Shown piece by piece: positions 6,912-12,012 of a stretch of DNA of 12,012 bases. Source of the DNA: an uncultured Lachnospiraceae bacterium (GTDB lineage: Bacteria; Bacillota_A; Clostridia; Lachnospirales; Lachnospiraceae); NCBI GenBank assembly GCA_947302185.1, contig CAMYVI010000056.1, forward strand, positions 1-12,012, read 5' to 3'. The position numbers and the translations under genes are program-made. The notes under the pieces are model-generated. The model did not search any database and was not told where the DNA came from. It worked only from the letters and a program-made list of their open reading frames with translations. Position 1 is the stretch's first letter. Each line of letters begins with the position of its first letter.

Positions 6912-9900
6912 TTATACTTTAGCCGATCCCGCACTTGCTCCGGTCACCGCGTACTTAGCCTGATCATAGAGGCTGGAGAATATACCGCACTTGCTGCTCT
7001 CCATGCCGTATAATTCTTCAACTCTTTCATCCAGCTTCACCTTAATCGTGTAGACACAACTGTCATTCATGCGATTTTTCGGCATTGTGACCCTCGGGTC
7101 GTTCAGATTTCTCATGAACAGCATGAACTGATCAACAAGGATCATATAACATCTTGCGTATTTCTTCTCATCTCCCGTAAATTCGCCGACATAGTTCTCT
7201 ATCATTTCGAGCATAATGTCAAGCATCATCTCAACGTCTTCACCGGAGAACTCTTTTGCGGGCGTACTTACTTTGATCCAGTAAATCAGATCAAAGATGG
7301 ACGGCTCCTGCTCTGTATTGTCGGAGAAGGAAAGGAACTGTCTCAGTCTGAACGGGTATACACGTGATTCTGTCTCATCTCCGTTATCTGCTCTGCCGAG
7401 AGCTTTATTCTTGTCTATCCAGTTCAGGGATTTCATGAGCCTGCTGTCATAAAGCTCCACGCGCTCTCTTTTCTCTTTCTCCATGACATCCCGATATCTG
7501 GCGAGCAGCGTTTCAATCTGCGGAGGATTGATTCCGAGTGCATCAACGACTTCATACAGCTCATCGCACTTTGTTCCGTTCGATACGATAAATTCGTTTC
7601 CGCTGGTTGACCTCGGCTTGTAAAGGATCCGCTTGCTGCCGTCGATTTCATCTGTTATCTCTGTCTGTTCGATCTGGTTCGTCAACATACCCCAGCTGAG
7701 CGCTGTGTACATATTCGATTCGAGAACGCTCTGATTTCGGTCGTCAAGGTCCGGCATGTATTTGACCAGATGCCATTTTCTGTCAATATGCGGCGTCAGT
7801 ACTCTGTTCTTGTTGGTATCCGGTCCCAACTGTTTGATTGTATCCATATATGCAGCGTAATATACGCCGCCCTGCGAATTCTTGCCTTCCGGTGCTCTGA
7901 ACCGCTTCAGATCTCCGGCATTCATATTGTATATTGCCTTATAGACCATCAGCTCATAAATGCTGACGTCCTCATCCGGCTGTCCGTCCATCTCATCATT
8001 CAGATAACGCTTTACGAACTGGCGCCTTGAGGAATCCGCTTCTCCGGCAATTTTCGGATTGTATGCACAGATATTGAACGGATGACGGATTTCTCCCATC
8101 GGCTCCTCAAGGAACGGTGCTGCGAGTCTCTCTGCCTGCTTGAGAATTTCTGCGGCATATGCTTTTCTCTGATCCGCTGTCTGCGGTTCATCATTCTCAT
8201 ATTCCGCTTCCGCCTCAAGTGCCGTCAGAATATCCATGTCTATCTTGACCTGATAATTCTTCAGCACGATATCCTCCCAGGATTTCATGATGTGATCATC
8301 AAATGTTTTCTGGAAGTAGAAACTCGGATTCGGCTTTCTGGCCTCTCTCGCAAATTCAACGACCTTCTGGTAAATCGTTGCACTGAGCGGTCCGTTGATA
8401 TTGTTGTTCGTACCTGAGCAGGGCATTTCCTCCAGCATCTTCTCCAGGCATTTCTTGCTGGAGCATACATAGCGGGTGGCTTTTCCCTCACCGTTCACAT
8501 AACGGCGTTCGATTTCCGCGACTGTTGAGTGTGTCGCTTTCAGATAGCCGTCAAAGTTCTTGTAGAATACTTCAAATGCATCGTTGCAGATTTTCATGCG
8601 CTCTGCCGCTCCCTGGGAAAGGGCAATCATAGCCTTGTTCAGACCATAGTCCGGAGCGATCCGGATCTGCTGAGCCATCTTTCCGTCGATTTCCTCGACC
8701 AGCCCTCTGTCAATTCTCCTGACCGCAAGAAATCTTTTTACGATCCGTTTGTTTTCCATAAAATCACCGGAATCTTCTATGTCTGACGTTGCCGCATCAT
8801 CATAGGGATAAACCTGCGATCTTTGTGTTTTTGTTTTATTGGTAGCGTCTTGTGCTTTCTGCCTGTAACTCTTCTCAAGCTTGTAGAGGAAATACCTGGC
8901 TGCGTTGGGATGAATAAAATTGTTATCTTCATCTTTCATATATGTTTCAACGCGGTAAGGTTTGTCATCGTCCGTATGATCGAGATTGCTCCCGAAAATC
9001 TGATCTTCAATCGTTCTTGCGACACGTCCGGCAGCCTGCTTAATTTTCGACACATAATACTCGCCGGCTTCCATAGTTCTCTGCAGATCGTCCTGGAGCG
9101 AGTCAATATCTGTCTCCGAATCAGCGGCAGCCTCTTTATCTTTCCCGAGGAAAGCAAATACATTCTTGCGCCTGCTGTTAAACTCATCAAACGCCGCGTT
9201 GACTTCCGGATCTGCTTGTATCTGTTCTGACACATACGCTTCGAGAGCTTTAAAATAATCGGGAATCTTGCTCTCTCTCTTGACTCTTCCTTCCTCATCC
9301 TCACCGGTCTTACTGCACATCAGAAGAATCTGCTCTTCAAAACTATTCTTCTCGCAATGTTCGATCTTGTTGATGTAATAATCCTGCAGGGACATATCCT
9401 TGAGTCCCGGATTCTTTTTACGATTCTCCCTCTGAGTCTGCAGATAGCCCTCATATGCCTTATCGATTGCCAGCCAGTTGCTGTCCATGACCGTAATGCA
9501 CCACTTGCCGGCGATATACTTGAGGACACTGTCCCTCGGATATTTCATCAGAGAGGATCCCGCTCCGCAGTAACGATTTCTACCTTTCGAGCTGACAAGC
9601 CCTTTGATTGCGTTATCTTCGTTGGAATTGCTTCTGCTGCTGATTCCGCTGACCGCCTGGGTATATATTGTATTTGCGGCATGTTCAATATAGTCTTCAA
9701 AACTGAGGAGCTGCAGATCGTCGGAATTTCTCTTATCATACAGGAAGCAGAAGTTAAACGGCGAAACCTTGTAGTCCACATAGTTACCGGTCGTCGGATC
9801 CGGCAGTTCCAGTTTAAGATTCTGATAGCGGGGACCTTCAAGCGCATTATCCCCTCTTCTCATGAATGCGTCCAACTCGCGGATCGATGCATACGCATTG

Positions 9901-10505
9901 CAGCATAAGCTGGCGCGCTCTTCAGGGCTCTTTCCGCCGAACATGATTTCCGGAAGAAGGAAAAATCCGCGGACGACAGATGCATTTTTGCGGAATCTCG
10001 TTTCAAGGAAGTTGCGAATGTAAAGCGCGACAGGCAGCACAATACCGGATCCCGTTCCGCCTGCAAGGGTGGACACGATCATAACACGGACGGCCTGAGG
10101 AGCCGCTGCACCGTCGAGGAAATAGAGTTCCTCGATAGCTTTCTCGAGATCCTGCATTCTTCCCTCTCTTACGGCTTCGTCAAATGCAAGACGGCTGATT
10201 GCACGCACCTGTCCTGCACCCTCCGTCGGGGTCTTGCCCATCAGGATATTGTGGTTCGGGAACCAGTCTTCTTTCGCCCGGGTGTTGCAGTCAAGATAGT
10301 TGCAGACCATATACGGGGCAGAGATCTGTATTGTCCTGATGCGGGGATCCTCTTTTTTGCGGCTATTCAGATCATTAATATCCGTGTCAATGCAGACAAA
10401 GCGAATTCTTTTCCTCTGTTCCTCGTTACCCACAAGTCTGGATACTCTGCAGCAAATATCACTGCCTCGTCCACCGACGCCTACAATAATGGTTGGTGCT
10501 ATCAT
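6912..10505 (-). CDS. Large FtsZ/tubulin-superfamily protein (Tubulin_2-like)
   Basis: This 1197-residue protein begins with a tubulin-type GTP-binding fold. TIIVGVGGRGSD at residues 5-16 is the first nucleotide loop. CIDTD at 38-42 ends the next strand. TLAGGTGSG at 146-154 holds the tubulin/FtsZ signature loop. CCNAYASIRELD at 201-212 has Asn203 placed where these proteins contact guanine. Residues about 246-345 continue in the way typical of the bacterial Tubulin_2-like group, including GRNRYCGAGSS then KYPRDSVLKYIAGKW. FtsZ is about 350-400 residues; here about 850 more follow, mostly charged and probably helical, with no motif I recognise. No membrane segment or signal peptide is seen, so it should be cytoplasmic. 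The start has AGGGAGG at a spacing of 7 nt. Its position between a single-pass membrane protein and two further membrane proteins suggests that it assembles at the membrane. GTP binding is expected; polymerisation is not proven by sequence. Confidence 0.85.
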   Translation of the reverse strand: MIAPTIIVGVGGRGSDICCRVSRLVGNEEQRKRIRFVCIDTDINDLNSRKKEDPRIRTIQISAPYMVCNYLDCNTRAKEDWFPNHNILMGKTPTEGAGQVRAISRLAFDEAVREGRMQDLEKAIEELYFLDGAAAPQAVRVMIVSTLAGGTGSGIVLPVALYIRNFLETRFRKNASVVRGFFLLPEIMFGGKSPEERASLCCNAYASIRELDAFMRRGDNALEGPRYQNLKLELPDPTTGNYVDYKVSPFNFCFLYDKRNSDDLQLLSFEDYIEHAANTIYTQAVSGISSRSNSNEDNAIKGLVSSKGRNRYCGAGSSLMKYPRDSVLKYIAGKWCITVMDSNWLAIDKAYEGYLQTQRENRKKNPGLKDMSLQDYYINKIEHCEKNSFEEQILLMCSKTGEDEEGRVKRESKIPDYFKALEAYVSEQIQADPEVNAAFDEFNSRRKNVFAFLGKDKEAAADSETDIDSLQDDLQRTMEAGEYYVSKIKQAAGRVARTIEDQIFGSNLDHTDDDKPYRVETYMKDEDNNFIHPNAARYFLYKLEKSYRQKAQDATNKTKTQRSQVYPYDDAATSDIEDSGDFMENKRIVKRFLAVRRIDRGLVEEIDGKMAQQIRIAPDYGLNKAMIALSQGAAERMKICNDAFEVFYKNFDGYLKATHSTVAEIERRYVNGEGKATRYVCSSKKCLEKMLEEMPCSGTNNNINGPLSATIYQKVVEFAREARKPNPSFYFQKTFDDHIMKSWEDIVLKNYQVKIDMDILTALEAEAEYENDEPQTADQRKAYAAEILKQAERLAAPFLEEPMGEIRHPFNICAYNPKIAGEADSSRRQFVKRYLNDEMDGQPDEDVSIYELMVYKAIYNMNAGDLKRFRAPEGKNSQGGVYYAAYMDTIKQLGPDTNKNRVLTPHIDRKWHLVKYMPDLDDRNQSVLESNMYTALSWGMLTNQIEQTEITDEIDGSKRILYKPRSTSGNEFIVSNGTKCDELYEVVDALGINPPQIETLLARYRDVMEKEKRERVELYDSRLMKSLNWIDKNKALGRADNGDETESRVYPFRLRQFLSFSDNTEQEPSIFDLIYWIKVSTPAKEFSGEDVEMMLDIMLEMIENYVGEFTGDEKKYARCYMILVDQFMLFMRNLNDPRVTMPKNRMNDSCVYTIKVKLDERVEELYGMESSKCGIFSSLYDQAKYAVTGASAGSAKV

Positions 10506-10510
10506 GCTAT

Positions 10511-10519
10511 TTCCTCCCT
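10511..10519 (-). promoter_or_regulatory. Ribosome binding site of the tubulin-like gene
   Basis: The minus strand reads AGGGAGGAA ending 5 nt before ATG at 10505, with the GGAGG core 7 nt from the start. It fixes the start codon immediately before the nucleotide-binding strand. The rest of the 72-bp gap to the previous stop is AT-rich and shows no convincing terminator or promoter, consistent with read-through in one operon. Confidence 0.8.
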
Positions 10520-10577
10520 AATTTATTTTTAAACTTCTTTATTTTAATATCTTCTTCATCACGTATGTACGCTAACG

Positions 10578-12012
10578 CTATTTCCTCTTTTTGGATTTAC
10601 CGGTCCGGGGATTTGGAACCCGGAAGTTTTTTTCTGTCGTAAAAATTGATGACACTTCTCCCTCTGTTTTTCCTGTCAGGACGATATATATCGAGCTGGA
10701 CGTTGATAATATCACCCATTTGTTTTCCAGTTCCTCCGGCGGCGTTCCGTTAATCGTAACCGTCATATCTCCATACGTCCCGTTCCTCTTCGGCCACACG
10801 GTCTTGGCATTTGTACACTTAAATCTTGTCCTGTTGGCTGGAGCATCTTTATCAGCCACCAATTGAAGACGTATTTTATTGTTGAGCAATTGGTTATTAC
10901 GAATACTGACAGAGCCTTCTTCCGGGACTGTAGGCGGGAACCAGGAATGCTTCCTTCTTACTTTGGATACAGTATCCTTCAATTCATCATGGTTTTCTTT
11001 ACCATTAATATACCTAGCGGACGCGCTGGTCCGAAGAACAAGATTTCTCGGCAGTCTGGGCTTCCTGTATTCCAGAACAATGAACAGAAGAAGTAAAAGC
11101 AGGAAAGCGAGCAGTGCCAGCAGCCACCCTATATAGATGGGCACACCGAGCGGCTTTACCGTCACATCGCCTGATGTCTCTCCTTCTTCGAGTATTCCGT
11201 TGTCAAGTTTGATTTTCATCCGTACTGTGAGGTTGGATGTATGCGGTCTGACCTGAACAGGTGTGATTCCGGTCAGATACAATTTGTAGGTCGATACGTC
11301 ATCGCCCTGACTAACTTTGAAATCCAGCTTCTGCCTGCATATCCAGCCGATAAGTTTCCAGAGCATGTTTGCACCGACCGGTTTTGACTCATATGCAAAA
11401 CTCTTAAATCCGGCTTCCCATTCCTGCGTGGTGAGCGGCCGTCGGCTGCCCTCTTCATCCTGAATCTGCGCCGTCACGAGAATGTACGGGGTTTCTTTGG
11501 ACACCGTGATTTCACTGGCATCAAACATGTACTTGCCGTCGCTGATTTTCGGTTCGGGAGTCTTCATATCCAGGATAATTTCGAGCGTACCCTCTGTCCG
11601 GAAACTTACCGTCGCCGATCCGGTTCCTGTTCTCGGATATCCCTGATCGTCTACTGCGGCACTGATGGTGAGGTTCTGGGTCGAGGTATTGACGGCATTT
11701 GCGCCTGTCTCCTGAGCGTATTGCGGAACCAGACGGTATAGTCCTTCCGTCTGAGTCTTCTCAGCTGTCCAGTTCAGTCCCTGAACGCCTCCCGCCGATA
11801 CACTGAGTCTGTCGTATTCCTCAGCCGATAAATTGACGCCCTTTTTATCCGTAACTCTGAACTTGATTTCCGCATTTTTCAAATGCAGCGGATCTATCTC
11901 GTATTCCGCCTCTTCGACCTCTACCAGCAATCCGCCTGCACCTACATGTATCTCAGAGATATCACTGGTCTTTTCGGAATCATTTCTGAAAACCGCACGT
12001 CCCTGCACCGCC
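10578..12012 (-). CDS. C-terminal part of a single-pass membrane protein with beta-rich ectodomain (possible vWA protein)
   Basis: The gene runs off the right edge: the frame is open to the last base, and the GTG at 12008 is an internal codon, not a shown start. About 477 residues are visible. The first 280 or so are rich in Thr, Ser, Val and Gly with alternating hydrophobics, as in Ig-like or adhesin beta-sandwich domains. Examples are TQNLTISAAVDDQGYP (positions 110-125 counted from that GTG) and later strands such as TSNLTVRMKIKLDNG. A very hydrophobic helix at about 290-312 (IYIGWLLALLAFLLLLLLFI) is followed by a basic stop-transfer (EYRKPRLPR). About 160 further residues end in a Lys/Arg-rich tail (TGKSKKRK). 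The expected topology is ectodomain outside and tail inside. Tubulin_2-type genes are often accompanied by vWA membrane proteins, so a vWA domain may lie in the missing N-terminus; nothing in the window proves it. The protein could sense or bind at the surface and signal to the tubulin-like protein. Confidence 0.7.
   Translation of the reverse strand, partial: AVQGRAVFRNDSEKTSDISEIHVGAGGLLVEVEEAEYEIDPLHLKNAEIKFRVTDKKGVNLSAEEYDRLSVSAGGVQGLNWTAEKTQTEGLYRLVPQYAQETGANAVNTSTQNLTISAAVDDQGYPRTGTGSATVSFRTEGTLEIILDMKTPEPKISDGKYMFDASEITVSKETPYILVTAQIQDEEGSRRPLTTQEWEAGFKSFAYESKPVGANMLWKLIGWICRQKLDFKVSQGDDVSTYKLYLTGITPVQVRPHTSNLTVRMKIKLDNGILEEGETSGDVTVKPLGVPIYIGWLLALLAFLLLLLLFIVLEYRKPRLPRNLVLRTSASARYINGKENHDELKDTVSKVRRKHSWFPPTVPEEGSVSIRNNQLLNNKIRLQLVADKDAPANRTRFKCTNAKTVWPKRNGTYGDMTVTINGTPPEELENKWVILSTSSSIYIVLTGKTEGEVSSIFTTEKNFRVPNPRTGKSKKRK

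Noticed and set aside
10506..10577. A separate promoter for the tubulin-like gene in the 72-bp gap
   Set aside because: The gap is AT-rich, but no -35/-10 pair with acceptable spacing stands out beyond chance.
10578..12008. GTG at 12008 as a true start codon of the right-edge gene
   Set aside because: The frame remains open to the window edge, no ribosome binding site can be seen, and the protein would start in mid-ectodomain without a signal peptide.

Overview
The window most likely comes from a Bacillota (Firmicutes) genome, probably Clostridia or Lachnospiraceae-like. The evidence is strong AGGAGG-type ribosome binding sites, moderate GC content, a small SipW-type Ser/His peptidase, and a palindromic element with the GGGACGGTTCT/AGAACCGTCCC core that I remember from clostridial genomes. 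No rRNA, tRNA, CRISPR array, transposase or phage gene is visible.

Layout. The minus strand from the right edge down to about 627 carries four genes in one orientation. (1) 12012-10578 is the C-terminal part of a single-pass membrane protein with a beta-rich ectodomain; its N-terminus lies beyond the window and is the place where a vWA domain would be expected. (2) 10505-6912 is an 1197-residue FtsZ/tubulin-superfamily protein of the Tubulin_2-like kind, with a clear GVGGRGSD nucleotide loop and a GGTGSG tubulin signature. (3) 6868-4898 is a 656-residue protein with two membrane helices that I cannot assign to a family. (4) 4901-627 is a 1424-residue polytopic membrane protein. It has a degenerate helicase-like cytoplasmic region, an acidic decapeptide-repeat linker, a Cys4 LIM-like zinc knuckle and a C-terminal HExxH metallopeptidase resembling the DA1 family. 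Genes 3 and 4 overlap by ATGA. The other gaps are 43 and 72 bp and show no terminator, so this looks like one operon that begins outside the window.

On the plus strand at the left edge, a short S24/S26 (SipW-like) signal-peptidase-type protein (66-563) converges on the operon. The 63 bp between the two stop codons, plus the last codons of the peptidase gene, are occupied by a palindromic repeat with a 28-bp internal duplication. The element supplies the peptidase's stop codon.

How the genes may work together (inference). A surface-sensing membrane protein, a very large tubulin-like GTPase, a two-helix membrane protein, and a membrane-anchored pseudo-helicase tethered to a zinc peptidase together suggest a membrane-associated cytoskeletal or membrane-remodelling apparatus, possibly a conflict or stress system. 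Makarova and Koonin (2010) described, as I recall, an FtsZ-like family predicted to work with vWA and membrane proteins in membrane remodelling. The DA1-like peptidase fusion is the part I least expected.
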